Assembly (NCBI RefSeq): GCF_900142375.1
Contig: NZ_FRAR01000017.1
Location: 58,247 to 122,246, forward strand
Direction of reading: 5' to 3'
Source of the DNA: Desulforamulus aeronauticus DSM 10349
Lineage (GTDB): Bacteria; Bacillota; Desulfotomaculia; Desulfotomaculales; Desulfotomaculaceae
DNA length: 64,000 nt
The notes below the pieces were generated by a model. That model was given only the letters and a program-made list of their open reading frames with translations. It searched no databases and was not told the origin of the DNA. Of the stretch, positions 17,993-26,113 are shown piece after piece. Each line of letters begins with the position of its first letter. Within the stretch, counting starts at the first letter, position 1. The translations under genes were made by a program, and so were the position numbers.

Positions 17993-18011
17993 ATGATGCA
18001 AATCTTATACT
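17971..18011 (+). promoter_or_regulatory. Candidate FNR/CRP-type operator and promoter of hcp
   Basis: AGTGATGTGGATCACT (17971-17986) is a perfect palindrome with FNR-like TGAT-N4-ATCA spacing and CRP-like GTGA-N6-TCAC. A -10-like TATACT lies at 18006-18011, so the palindrome is centred near -40 to -41.5 from the expected start. That is the class II activator position of this regulator family. Control of hcp by a CRP/FNR-family member (HcpR or Fnr) is known in other bacteria. Confidence 0.5.
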
Positions 18012-18103
18012 ATAGATTTAATGGAAATAACAGCTAGTTTCTCATATCTATGACAAGTTTTGATTTTAATACAATTGTAAGAATATTAACTTTTTTGTAA
18101 GTA

Positions 18104-18121
18104 GGAATATCTAGATATTCC
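18104..18121. promoter_or_regulatory. 18-bp perfect palindrome in hcp leader
   Basis: GGAATATCTAGATATTCC is self-complementary over all 18 bases and lies ~80 bases before the hcp start, in an otherwise AT-rich leader. It could be a repressor operator or a short RNA hairpin. The cognate regulator is not recognised. Confidence 0.45.
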
Positions 18122-18201
18122 AAGAATGATTAATAGACCTTATTTCTTTTAACTAAGTAATGAATTCCTTTGGTGATAAAAATTAAAAGGAGGTTGTTCA
18201 A

Positions 18202-19830
18202 TTGTTTTGTAATCAATGTGAACAGACTGCAAAGGGTACCGGTTGTACTGTTGTTGGGGTGTGTGGAAAAAAGCCTGAAGTGGCAGCTCTGCAGGATTTG
18301 CTGCTGCATGCTGTGAAGGGGCTGGCTCTTTACGCCAAGGAAGGGAATAAACTGGGCATTTCAGATCGAGAAGCAGGTCGCTTTACAGCAGAGGCTATTT
18401 TTAGCACTTTAACCAACGTAAATTTTGATGCTGCTCGCTTTGTCACACTCATTAATCAATGCGTTAGCTATCGGGAAGAGATGAAGAAAAAAGTGGCTGA
18501 GGCTGGCGGCAATGTGAACTTTGCCGATCCCTCCGCCAGCTTCCAGCCAGCGGCTGACCTAGCCGATTTAGTTAAACAAGGTGAGGAAGTTGGCTTGGTC
18601 AATGACCACGATGCCGATGCCGATATCCAATCATTGCAGCAAATTTTGGTTTACGGCATCAAGGGTGTTTCTGCCTATGCTGATCACGCCCGTATTTTGG
18701 GTCAAGAAGATGATATTATTTATGCCTTCCTTTATGAAGGCATGGCAGCTCTCACCAATAAAGAACTGGGACTCAATGATTGGGTTGGTTTAGTTCTCAA
18801 ATGTGGTGAAATTAACCTGCGCGCGATGGAATTATTGGATGCTGCCAATACCGGTAAATATGGTCATCCTGTGCCCACCGAAGTTCCTCTGGGCCATAAA
18901 GCAGGTAAAAGCATCTTAATTTCCGGACACGACCTGCAGGATTTAGACAATCTTTTGCAACAAACCGAGGGTAAGGGGATTTATGTATACACCCACGGTG
19001 AAATGTTGCCCACTCACGGTTATCCCGAACTGAAAAAGTACAAGCATTTTTACGGACATTATGGTACTGCCTGGCAGAATCAAAAGAAAGAATTTGCTGC
19101 TTTCCCCGGTGCCATTTTGATGACTACCAACTGCATCCAAGATCCCCAGGCTTACATGGATAACATTTTCACCACCGGCTTGGTAGGTTGGCCCGGTGCC
19201 CAGCATGTGAAAAACGGAGAATTTGGCCCAGTGATCGAACGTGCCCTGGCCATGCCCGGTTTTCTAGAAGATGAAGATAAGGGCAGTGTTATGGTGGGCT
19301 TTGCCCGCAACACCGTGATGAGTGTGGCCGGTAAAGTCATTGAGGCTGTGAAGAGTGGTGATATCAAGCACTTCTTCCTGGTAGGCGGTTGCGACGGTGC
19401 CAAGGTTGGACGTAACTACTATAGCGAGTTTGTTGAAAAGACCCCTCAAGACACCATTATCCTAACCCTGGCCTGCGGTAAATTCCGCTTCTTCGACAAG
19501 AAGTTAGGTGATATCGGCGGTATTCCTCGTCTCCTGGATGTTGGTCAGTGTAACGATGCCTACTCGGCTATTCAAATTGCCGTGGCCTTGGCGAATGCCT
19601 TTGAATGTGGTGTCAATGATCTGCCATTGTCTCTGGTACTATCCTGGTATGAACAAAAAGCTGTAGCCATCTTACTGACCCTACTTTACTTGGGGATTAA
19701 GGACATTCGCTTGGGGCCCAGCTTACCGGCTTTCATCACCCCTAACGTGCTGGACGTATTAGTGAAGAACTTTGATATTAAACCCATCAGCACCCCGGAA
19801 GAAGATCTGGCTGCTATTTTAAACAAATAG
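18202..19830 (+). CDS. hcp: Hybrid cluster protein (hydroxylamine / NO reductase)
   Basis: 542 residues, full length, TTG start behind AAAAGGAGG. The N-terminal cysteines C3, C6, C15 and C21 give the CX2CX8CX5C pattern of the cubane-cluster binding site. Hybrid-cluster ligands are visible later: ISGHDLQDLD, THGEMLPTHGYPEL, TTNCIQDP, VGGCDGAK and TLACGKFRF. The protein is cytoplasmic, has nitric oxide reductase or hydroxylamine reductase activity, and helps protect anaerobes against nitrosative stress. No Hcr reductase gene is adjacent, so the electron donor is elsewhere. The long leader (17.95-18.2 kb) carries two operator-like palindromes. Confidence 0.97.
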   Translation: MFCNQCEQTAKGTGCTVVGVCGKKPEVAALQDLLLHAVKGLALYAKEGNKLGISDREAGRFTAEAIFSTLTNVNFDAARFVTLINQCVSYREEMKKKVAEAGGNVNFADPSASFQPAADLADLVKQGEEVGLVNDHDADADIQSLQQILVYGIKGVSAYADHARILGQEDDIIYAFLYEGMAALTNKELGLNDWVGLVLKCGEINLRAMELLDAANTGKYGHPVPTEVPLGHKAGKSILISGHDLQDLDNLLQQTEGKGIYVYTHGEMLPTHGYPELKKYKHFYGHYGTAWQNQKKEFAAFPGAILMTTNCIQDPQAYMDNIFTTGLVGWPGAQHVKNGEFGPVIERALAMPGFLEDEDKGSVMVGFARNTVMSVAGKVIEAVKSGDIKHFFLVGGCDGAKVGRNYYSEFVEKTPQDTIILTLACGKFRFFDKKLGDIGGIPRLLDVGQCNDAYSAIQIAVALANAFECGVNDLPLSLVLSWYEQKAVAILLTLLYLGIKDIRLGPSLPAFITPNVLDVLVKNFDIKPISTPEEDLAAILNK

Positions 19831-19842
19831 GATTAATACACG

Positions 19843-19870
19843 GAGGGCTTCTGCGGAAGTCCTCTTTTTT
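19843..19870 (+). terminator. Rho-independent terminator
   Basis: GAGGGCTT paired with GGAAGTCCTC (one G-T pair) around CTGC, followed by a run of T residues, directly after hcp. Confidence 0.8.
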
Positions 19871-19947
19871 TGCCTTCTAGAAGAAGGGATATAATTACAA
19901 ATTGTCGAACAAACCACAAAAAGGAAATAGGATGCGAGGTTTAATGC

Positions 19948-21831
19948 ATGGCCAAACTATTTGATGAAAATAACACAATTTTTGCTTTAGACATTGGCAC
20001 CAGAACAGTTATTGGGGTTGTGGCAACCTTTTCAGAGGGGAATATTAAACTACTGGCCCAGTCTATGGTGGAACATCAGAGCCGAGCTATGCTGAATGGT
20101 CAAATACACGATATCCCCAAGGTTGCTCAGGCAGTGCAAAGGGTGAAGGAACAGCTTGAAAAGAAACTTAAAATAAAACTCCATCAAGTGGCCATTGCCG
20201 CTGCCGGCCGCTCTTTAAAAACCATACGTTACCAGGTAGAACAAGATACAACGGAGGAACTTGAGATTGACTCCATAGTGATCAATGCTCTGGAACTATT
20301 GGGAGTGCAGAGAGCTCAGGAAATGGTGGAACAGGAGCCAACTGGGGGTGGCAAGGAAAAGTTTTTTTGCGTAGGGCACAGCGTAGTTAGATATTATTTG
20401 GACGATTTCCCAATTAACAATCTGGAAGGCCACCGTGGTAAAAAAATTGGGGCAGAAGTCCTAGCCACTTTTTTGCCTGTTTCGGTGGTAAACAGCTTGC
20501 ATGCTGTTTTAGCACGGGTTGGCCTGGAGCAACACTATCTAACCTTAGAACCCATCGCTGCCTGTGAGGTTGTGATCCCGGATCAACTGCGTCTGCTGAA
20601 TCTGGCCTTGGTTGATGTGGGCGCGGGCACCTCGGATATTGCCATTGCCCGAGATGGCACCATCGCGGCCTACGGTATGGTGCCTATTGCCGGGGATCAA
20701 ATTACCGAACTGATTGTGGAAGCATTGATGGTTGATTTTATGACTGCGGAGACCATTAAACGGCATTTACACTTGGGGAAGGATATAGAGTATCAGGATA
20801 TTCTTGGTCTGCAGGTGAAGGCTTCCTGTGAACAAATACTACAGCTTATAGAACCAGCCCTGGAAAAATTGGCCCAGGAAATAACTCAACATATCTGGGA
20901 ACTAAATGGCCAGGTACCGCCAAAATCTGTTCTGTGTGTAGGGGGTGGTTCTCAGATCCCGACACTGGTGGACAGAATCGCCCGGAAGCTAAACTTGGCA
21001 CAACAGCGAGTGGTCATTAGAAATCGCTCCAATATTAACTACCTCATGAACAACAAGAAAAAAGAGCTGAACGGTCCCGAAGGGGTCACTGTTATCGGTA
21101 TTGCCACTTTGTCCTATAAAAAGTTGGGACAAAATTTTGTGACAGTAACTGTCAATGGGAAGCCCTTTACTCTGTTTAACACCAAGCAGTTAAGTGTGCT
21201 TCAGGCCTTAGGCTTACTGGAGTTTAATCCACGTGAACTCATTGGTAAAAATGGCAAAGATGTGTCCTTTACGCTTAATGGCAAAGCCAAAACCATTTTT
21301 GGTGAATTAGCCAAACCAGCGAGGATCACAGTGAATGGACACCCGGCCAACCTACAAACAATCATTAAAGACGGGGACATTATTTTCGTCGAGAAAGCAG
21401 TAAATGGTAGGAATGCGGTGGCCACGGTGGCGGATGTTCTTTCGGGGATGATGGAAATAGATAAACTAGACAACCAAAAACTCGTCTGCACGCTAAATGG
21501 CGAGCCTGCTGCATCAAATAGCAGCCTTACTACAGGGGATAGCCTGGAGATTGTGTGGTGGAACAATGGGGAAACTGCCGCAGTCAAAGATTTTGCTCCG
21601 GCAGCAAAGCAAGAGAAAAGATCAACTCCGAAATATACTACCCTGGAGGTAACTGTTAACGGGCAAACTATTACCATGGACGATAAGAAAGAATATATTT
21701 TAATAGATGTCTTTAACTACTATGATTTAGATATAGCTTCATTTAATGGTAGCGTTAAAATTAAAAGAAATGGCACTGATGCAGAGTATACTGAGGTACT
21801 CCAGAACGGTGATGAGATAGAAATATCTTAA
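19948..21831 (+). CDS. FtsA-like actin-fold ATPase with long C-terminal extension
   Basis: 627 residues, much longer than FtsA (~420). Residues ~10-390 have the actin-fold ATPase elements: phosphate loop 1 ([13 protein letters not shown]), an SHS2-like insertion, phosphate loop 2 ([17 protein letters not shown]) and the adenosine motif ([20 protein letters not shown]). Residues ~397-627 contain three or four repeats of the type [10 protein letters not shown]...DGDIIFV or LQNGDEIEI, which look like beta-grasp (ThiS-like) modules. No amphipathic C-terminal membrane helix of FtsA is evident. It lies outside any division cluster, so it is likely a paralogue with another client rather than the divisome FtsA. 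A TATAAT at 19890-19895 and a Spo0A-like TGTCGAA at 19903-19909 precede it. Confidence 0.85.
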   Translation: MAKLFDENNTIFALDIGTRTVIGVVATFSEGNIKLLAQSMVEHQSRAMLNGQIHDIPKVAQAVQRVKEQLEKKLKIKLHQVAIAAAGRSLKTIRYQVEQDTTEELEIDSIVINALELLGVQRAQEMVEQEPTGGGKEKFFCVGHSVVRYYLDDFPINNLEGHRGKKIGAEVLATFLPVSVVNSLHAVLARVGLEQHYLTLEPIAACEVVIPDQLRLLNLALVDVGAGTSDIAIARDGTIAAYGMVPIAGDQITELIVEALMVDFMTAETIKRHLHLGKDIEYQDILGLQVKASCEQILQLIEPALEKLAQEITQHIWELNGQVPPKSVLCVGGGSQIPTLVDRIARKLNLAQQRVVIRNRSNINYLMNNKKKELNGPEGVTVIGIATLSYKKLGQNFVTVTVNGKPFTLFNTKQLSVLQALGLLEFNPRELIGKNGKDVSFTLNGKAKTIFGELAKPARITVNGHPANLQTIIKDGDIIFVEKAVNGRNAVATVADVLSGMMEIDKLDNQKLVCTLNGEPAASNSSLTTGDSLEIVWWNNGETAAVKDFAPAAKQEKRSTPKYTTLEVTVNGQTITMDDKKEYILIDVFNYYDLDIASFNGSVKIKRNGTDAEYTEVLQNGDEIEIS

Positions 21832-21850
21832 TTTGATTAAGGGAGAAAAA

Positions 21851-22315
21851 ATGGCGTATAAAATTATTATTGATGCGGATGCTTGCCCCAAGACAGTACT
21901 GGCTATGGCACAAACGGTTGGTAGTGAATGGGGGGTGGAAGTTTGGACAGTGGCTAGCTTTAACCACCAGATTAAGTCACTCCATCATATTACAGTTGGC
22001 AATTCATCTCAGGAAGCAGATATTCAAATTATGAATTTAGTAAATCGCGGAGATATCGTCATTACACAGGACTGGGGTCTGGCGGCCATGGTCTTGGCCA
22101 AGGGTGCCGGTGCCATTTCTCCCTGGGGAAAAATTTTCAGGGAAGAAACCATCGACTTTCTTTTAGAGGAAAGGGAAGCCAAAGCAAAGTATCGGAGAGC
22201 AGGCGGGAGAACCAAAGGACCCCGGAAGCGAACGACCGGAGATGATATGCAATTTGAAAGTCAGCTGAAGGGAGTACTTCATGAGCAAATGGAAAAGGTC
22301 AAAAAACAACCATGA
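21851..22315 (+). CDS. YaiI/YqxD family protein (DUF188)
   Basis: 154 residues from ATG 21851, preceded by AAGGGAG; an upstream in-frame TTG at 21833 is less likely. It contains [10 protein letters not shown] near the start, [18 protein letters not shown] in the middle, and the conserved basic [11 protein letters not shown] tail. The family is a PIN-like putative nuclease of unproven role. It lies 19 bases after the FtsA-like gene and is probably co-transcribed. Confidence 0.9.
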   Translation: MAYKIIIDADACPKTVLAMAQTVGSEWGVEVWTVASFNHQIKSLHHITVGNSSQEADIQIMNLVNRGDIVITQDWGLAAMVLAKGAGAISPWGKIFREETIDFLLEEREAKAKYRRAGGRTKGPRKRTTGDDMQFESQLKGVLHEQMEKVKKQP

Positions 22316-22508
22316 TTTCTATACATTAGGCGACAGAAATATTTTCTGCCGAATGGTAAAATGTACTATGTCTTGAATTAATTTGGGGTAGTTTTTGCTA
22401 TGGTCATATGTTAACATAATTCTGAATATATCCTTATTTCTAAATATATTTACTTATGTTACTTAATGATTTTTCTTTTTTATTTCGGGCAGGGAATTCA
22501 GAAATTTT

Positions 22509-22536
22509 TGTCGAAGATGATGCTTAATATGTCGAA
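22509..22536 (+). promoter_or_regulatory. Tandem Spo0A-box-like sites
   Basis: Two TGTCGAA cores at 22509-22515 and 22530-22536 on the same strand are exactly 21 bases apart (two helical turns), 75-100 bases before the dehydrogenase start. The first is extended (TTTTTGTCGAAG). The arrangement suits cooperative Spo0A binding but is untested. Confidence 0.45.
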
Positions 22537-22553
22537 TGTTCTGTCTGTCTTAA

Positions 22554-22567
22554 TAGGTCTGACCAGC
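22554..22567. promoter_or_regulatory. FadR/GntR-type operator candidate
   Basis: TAGGTCTGACCAGC contains the palindrome GGTC-T-GACC, close to the FadR-subfamily consensus TGGTCnGACCA. It lies ~45 bases upstream of the FAD-linked oxidase start. GntR/FadR-family regulators (LldR, GlcC) commonly control lactate or glycolate oxidation genes. No regulator gene is next to it here. Confidence 0.45.
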
Positions 22568-22610
22568 ATACCATAAAACACAAGACTAATCATTATGGAG
22601 GGATTTCTTA

Positions 22611-23990
22611 ATGACGAAGGCGCTAGCAATTGAAGCATTGATCAAAGCAATTGGCAAAGAAAATGTTATTACGGAGCATGAGGAATTGGTTTGCTATTCT
22701 TTTGATGCAACGGCTGATATGCCCAGCCAGTTGCCAGATGTTGTAGTAACTCCTACCAGTACCAACGACGTAGCGGAAATTTTAAAAGTTGCTAACCAGT
22801 ACAAAATGCCCGTTTATCCTAGAGGTTCTGGTACCAATCTGTGCGGTGATACCATCCCCTTGCAGGGTGGGATGGTCATGAGAACCCAAAAAATGAGCCA
22901 AATCCTGGAAGTGGATGCAGACAATCTGGTGGCAGTGGTACAGCCCGGTGTAATAATTAATGACCTCAACGTAGCTGTGGCTCCCCACGGTTTAATTTAC
23001 CCTCCCGATCCCGGCACTGTGGCCACTGCAACCATGGGTGGCAGTGTTTCTGAATGCTCCGGTGGTCTCAGAGGCTTAAAGTATGGGGTAACCAAGAATT
23101 ATGTGATGGGTTTAGAAGTTGTCATGATCGACGGTACGGTGGTTCGATTTGGTGGCAAGACCGTGAAAAATGTAACTGCCTATGATATGGTAAAGCTATT
23201 TACAGGTGCCGAAGGTACACTGGGGATTATCACTGAGATCACGGTCAAACTTATTCCTGCCCCAGAAACCAGGAAATCGATGCTGGCTTCTTTTGATAAA
23301 TTAGAGGATGCTGGCAATTCCGTAACCGAGATTGTACGTAACAAGGTTATTCCTGCCACTATGGAAATTATGGATCAGGTTACTATTCGTACCGTAGAAA
23401 ACTTTGCCAAAGTGGGTCTGCCCACCGATGCAGAAGCTGTGCTGCTTATCGAAGTAGACGGCATTCCCGAGGTGGTAGAACGTGAGGCTGCCACGGTGGT
23501 CAAGGTAGTAGAGAAGAACAAAGGTAAAATTAAAGTAGCCCAGGATGACAAAGAACGTGATGGTCTGTGGGCTGCCCGCCGTGCCGCACTGCCGGCTTTG
23601 GCTCAGATGAAACCCACCACGGTTTTGGAGGATGCTACGGTTCCCCGCAGCAAATTAACTGAAATGCTGGTAATCCTGCAGAATATAGCCAAGAAATATG
23701 ATCTTACCATTGGCACCTTTGGTCATGCCGGGGATGGTAATTTGCATCCCACCATTCTCACTGATGAACGTAACACAGAGGAAATGAAACGGGTTCACGC
23801 AGCAGTGGATGAAATCTTTAAAACTGCCTTAGAATTGGGTGGTACGATCAGTGGTGAACATGGTATCGGTATGGCGAAGGCCAAATACCTACCGATGGAA
23901 TTTGGTGAGCAGGGTGTCGAAGTAATGCGAAAAGTGAAACGTGCACTAGACCCTGAGAATTTACTAAACCCCGGCAAAATGATGGGCTAA
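22611..23990 (+). CDS. glcD: FAD-linked D-lactate/glycolate dehydrogenase subunit
   Basis: 459 residues, ATG behind ATGGAGGG. The PCMH-type FAD domain has VYPRGSGTNLCGDTIP (about residues 65-80) and GGSVSECSGGLRGLKYGVTKNYV. The C-terminal oxidase domain has GHAGDGNLHPTIL and SGEHGIGMAKAKYLP, where the histidines are FAD/metal-site residues of the D-2-hydroxyacid dehydrogenase group. It oxidises D-lactate or glycolate in the cytoplasm. It pairs with the Fe-S protein 14 bases downstream. In some anaerobes such a dehydrogenase works with an EtfAB pair for lactate oxidation; the etf set in this window is 11 kb away, so a partnership is only possible. Substrate is not decided by sequence. Confidence 0.92.
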   Translation: MTKALAIEALIKAIGKENVITEHEELVCYSFDATADMPSQLPDVVVTPTSTNDVAEILKVANQYKMPVYPRGSGTNLCGDTIPLQGGMVMRTQKMSQILEVDADNLVAVVQPGVIINDLNVAVAPHGLIYPPDPGTVATATMGGSVSECSGGLRGLKYGVTKNYVMGLEVVMIDGTVVRFGGKTVKNVTAYDMVKLFTGAEGTLGIITEITVKLIPAPETRKSMLASFDKLEDAGNSVTEIVRNKVIPATMEIMDQVTIRTVENFAKVGLPTDAEAVLLIEVDGIPEVVEREAATVVKVVEKNKGKIKVAQDDKERDGLWAARRAALPALAQMKPTTVLEDATVPRSKLTEMLVILQNIAKKYDLTIGTFGHAGDGNLHPTILTDERNTEEMKRVHAAVDEIFKTALELGGTISGEHGIGMAKAKYLPMEFGEQGVEVMRKVKRALDPENLLNPGKMMG

Positions 23991-24004
23991 AGGAGGGGCA
24001 GATA

Positions 24005-25276
24005 ATGGCCATTTACGATAACATCAAGGATATTGAAGAAGAGATTATTAAATGTATGAAGTGCGGTAACTGCCAAGCTGTCTGCCCGGTTTACAAGGAG
24101 ATTCTCGCTGAGTCCGGGGTAGCCAGAGGTAAGATTCAACTGGCAGCCAAAATTCTTAAAGGACAAGCAAAATACACTCCTGAGTTATATAAAAAATTTG
24201 ATCTCTGTCTGCAGTGCCAGGCCTGTTCCGAGAACTGTCCCTGCGGTGTAAAAGCTCATAAAATTATCATGGCAGCCAGAGCAGAACTAGCCAGACAGAA
24301 TATGCTGCCCTTTGCCAAGAAGGCTGCCTTTAATGTGCTTCGCAAACCCGCGTTGTTTGACTTTGGTCTTCGCCTGGGCAGCACTTTCCAAGGTTTGGCC
24401 TTTCGGAAAAATGCTTCCGGTATGAGTCCCCGTTTTCCCATTGGTCTGGAGATGCGCCGGGTAATACCCTCTCTGGCGGATAAGCCACTGCGGGCTGAAC
24501 TACCGGAAATCAACAAGGCGGCAAACTCCCGGAGAAAAGTAGCGTTCTTTACTGGCTGCGTTACCAACTATATTTATACCAACGTGGGCAAAGCGGTGGT
24601 AGAAGTGCTAAACCATAACGGTGTAGATGTGATCATTCCTAAAGATCAGCACTGTTGTGGAGCTCCCGCCACGATCAACGGTGATATTGAAACCGGTAAG
24701 GCCATGGCCAAATCCCACGTGGATATTTTTAGCAAGTTAGATGTGGAAGCGATTATTACTGTTTGTGGCACCTGTGGCGGTACCTTTGAACAAAAATATG
24801 TTGAACTATTGGCCGATGACCCAGTCTACCTAGCCAAAGCCAAGGCGGTGGCCAGTAAAATACGTGATATTTCCGAATACCTGGTGGATGATCTGCAGGT
24901 GGATTTCAGTAAGTTAGGGAATGTACCGATTACCTTTACTTACCACGAACCTTGCCACATTGGCAGGGGGATGGGTTTAACCCGCCAGCCCCTGGAAATG
25001 CTGACGAAATTACCCGGTATTACCTATCGGCCACTGGCCCAACCGAATCGTTGCTGTGGTGGTGCCGGCTCCTTCAGCCTAACGAATTATGATGTATCCT
25101 ACCAAATCCTCAAGAAAAAGGTAGCTGATATTAAGAGCACCGATACCCATGTGGTGGTAACCGGCTGCGGTTCATGCCGGATGCAGATTGAAGATGGTTT
25201 AGCCCAGGGGAACCTACCGCATAAAGTAATGCATGTTATTGAAGTGGTACAGCAGGCCTATCGAAATGCTAAATAG
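24005..25276 (+). CDS. glcF: Fe-S subunit of lactate/glycolate dehydrogenase (GlcF type)
   Basis: 423 residues, ATG behind AAAGGAGGGG. Two [4Fe-4S] motifs are near the N-terminus (CMKCGNCQAVCP and CLQCQACSENCPCG). Two CCG domains follow, with HCCGAPATINGD and RCCGGAGSFSL, typical of GlcF and heterodisulfide-reductase-like electron-transfer subunits. It accepts electrons from the upstream flavoprotein. Co-transcribed with it and ended by a strong terminator. Confidence 0.93.
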   Translation: MAIYDNIKDIEEEIIKCMKCGNCQAVCPVYKEILAESGVARGKIQLAAKILKGQAKYTPELYKKFDLCLQCQACSENCPCGVKAHKIIMAARAELARQNMLPFAKKAAFNVLRKPALFDFGLRLGSTFQGLAFRKNASGMSPRFPIGLEMRRVIPSLADKPLRAELPEINKAANSRRKVAFFTGCVTNYIYTNVGKAVVEVLNHNGVDVIIPKDQHCCGAPATINGDIETGKAMAKSHVDIFSKLDVEAIITVCGTCGGTFEQKYVELLADDPVYLAKAKAVASKIRDISEYLVDDLQVDFSKLGNVPITFTYHEPCHIGRGMGLTRQPLEMLTKLPGITYRPLAQPNRCCGGAGSFSLTNYDVSYQILKKKVADIKSTDTHVVVTGCGSCRMQIEDGLAQGNLPHKVMHVIEVVQQAYRNAK

Positions 25277-25321
25277 TTAACGAGCTAACGACTAACAACC
25301 AGGACTCGTGGTATGTTATGA

Positions 25322-25360
25322 CAGGTCGTCAACCTTTTTTCAAGGTTGACGACCTGTTTG
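25322..25360 (+). terminator. Strong rho-independent terminator
   Basis: A perfect 15-bp stem (CAGGTCGTCAACCTT / AAGGTTGACGACCTG) with a short T/C loop, then TTTG and a pyrimidine tract. It closes the lactate/glycolate dehydrogenase operon. Confidence 0.9.
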
Positions 25361-25439
25361 CTTTCCTCTTAGTACAAACTTTTTATTTTGACGAGGACAT
25401 CCATGCTAACTAAATTTGGCTTCATTAGAAGGTGATAAT

Positions 25440-25625
25440 GGTATTATCCATAGCGGACGATTTGCGGGGCGTCAAGACAGCCTTATGCCCCTTGTGGGTA
25501 TACTTGACGAACGGAGGGTGGAATTAAGGTTTATCAGGATAGAAAACTAAGGCTTACCTGCCTGTGACCTTTAGGTTATGCCCTTCAGGGTACGTCTACG
25601 TCAAGCACTTTATGCAAGCTAAGTT
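25440..25625 (+). ncRNA. Candidate structured RNA, segment A (class unknown)
   Basis: The spacer after the glcF terminator holds two matching hairpins of the form TTATGCCC-loop-GGGTA (25483-25500 and 25576-25592). CGTCAAG at 25470-25476 and again at 25599-25605 can each pair with the single CTTGACG at 25503-25509, giving two mutually exclusive long-range stems. Such a switch-like layout is common in cis-regulatory or mobile-element RNAs. No known riboswitch consensus was recognised. The strand is assumed to follow the flanking genes. Confidence 0.4.
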
Positions 25626-25660
25626 TTTCTAAAAATTTTTATCTAAGAGAAGGTTACACT

Positions 25661-25783
25661 ATGCAGGAAGATTGCCTGTCATGTCGAATATTTATCGATT
25701 GTCTGCCAAATGAGAACTCTAGGGATAGACAAATTCTAGAGGAACTATTTAAGGAAGTGTTAAACCACCACCCTGCCAAATAG
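25661..25783 (+). CDS. Possible 40-residue protein
   Basis: ATG with upstream AGAGAAGG opens a 40-codon frame. The product has CLSC at residues 5-8 and a further Cys at 14, then a charged amphipathic helix (RQILEELFKEVLNHH). It lies between two structured spacer segments, and its last codons overlap the first arm of a hairpin (CTGCC-AAATA-GGCAG). It could be a genuine zinc-binding-like micropeptide, a leader peptide, or chance within an RNA gene. Confidence 0.4.
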   Translation: MQEDCLSCRIFIDCLPNENSRDRQILEELFKEVLNHHPAK

Positions 25784-26045
25784 GCAGAACAGGGGTTGGT
25801 CTAATCGCCCGACATGGTTAAAGTGGAACCACGGGAACCGCTCACCCGTTATTCCCTTACCATCAACAAGGCGAGCCAATATGGTTTAACCTTTCGGAAA
25901 ATGCCACCGTTGTGAGCCCGGCTCATTGGAAATTACCAGAAAGTTTGTCGCTATGATGGTAGTAAACGGTAAAAAGGCAGAACCATCGTAAACCCTGCGA
26001 GAAGGGATCTTGTCATCCTGTTTCCTCTGCTGGTGGGTGGTTAAA
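25764..26045 (+). ncRNA. Candidate structured RNA, segment B (class unknown)
   Basis: Many nested complementary stretches are visible: CCCTGCC/GGCAG with ACAGGGG at ~25773-25797; GGTTAAA (25819-25825) with TTTAACC (25882-25888) enclosing the small hairpins GTGG-AA-CCAC and ACGGG/CCCGT; GAGCC-C-GGCTC at ~25915-25925; and ACCGTT at ~25907 with AACGGT at ~25965. It contains TGGAACCACGGGAACCGC, which recalls the T-box antiterminator, but no terminator partner follows. It may be the 5' leader of the amino-acid permease gene or a free RNA. Confidence 0.4.
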
Positions 26046-26113
26046 AAATTCGGGGGTGTTATAACGAAACACGATTGCCTGACAAAAGTCAGGCCACGGA
26101 AGGAGAATGGTTC

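Noticed and set aside
19948..21831. Canonical cell-division FtsA
   Set aside because: It is ~200 residues too long, lacks the C-terminal membrane helix and is not next to ftsZ.
25815..25870. T-box riboswitch
   Set aside because: TGGAACCACGGG is suggestive, but the outer antiterminator helix does not close, there is no terminator sharing the 3' arm, and no convincing stem I with specifier was found. Kept only as part of an unclassified structured region.
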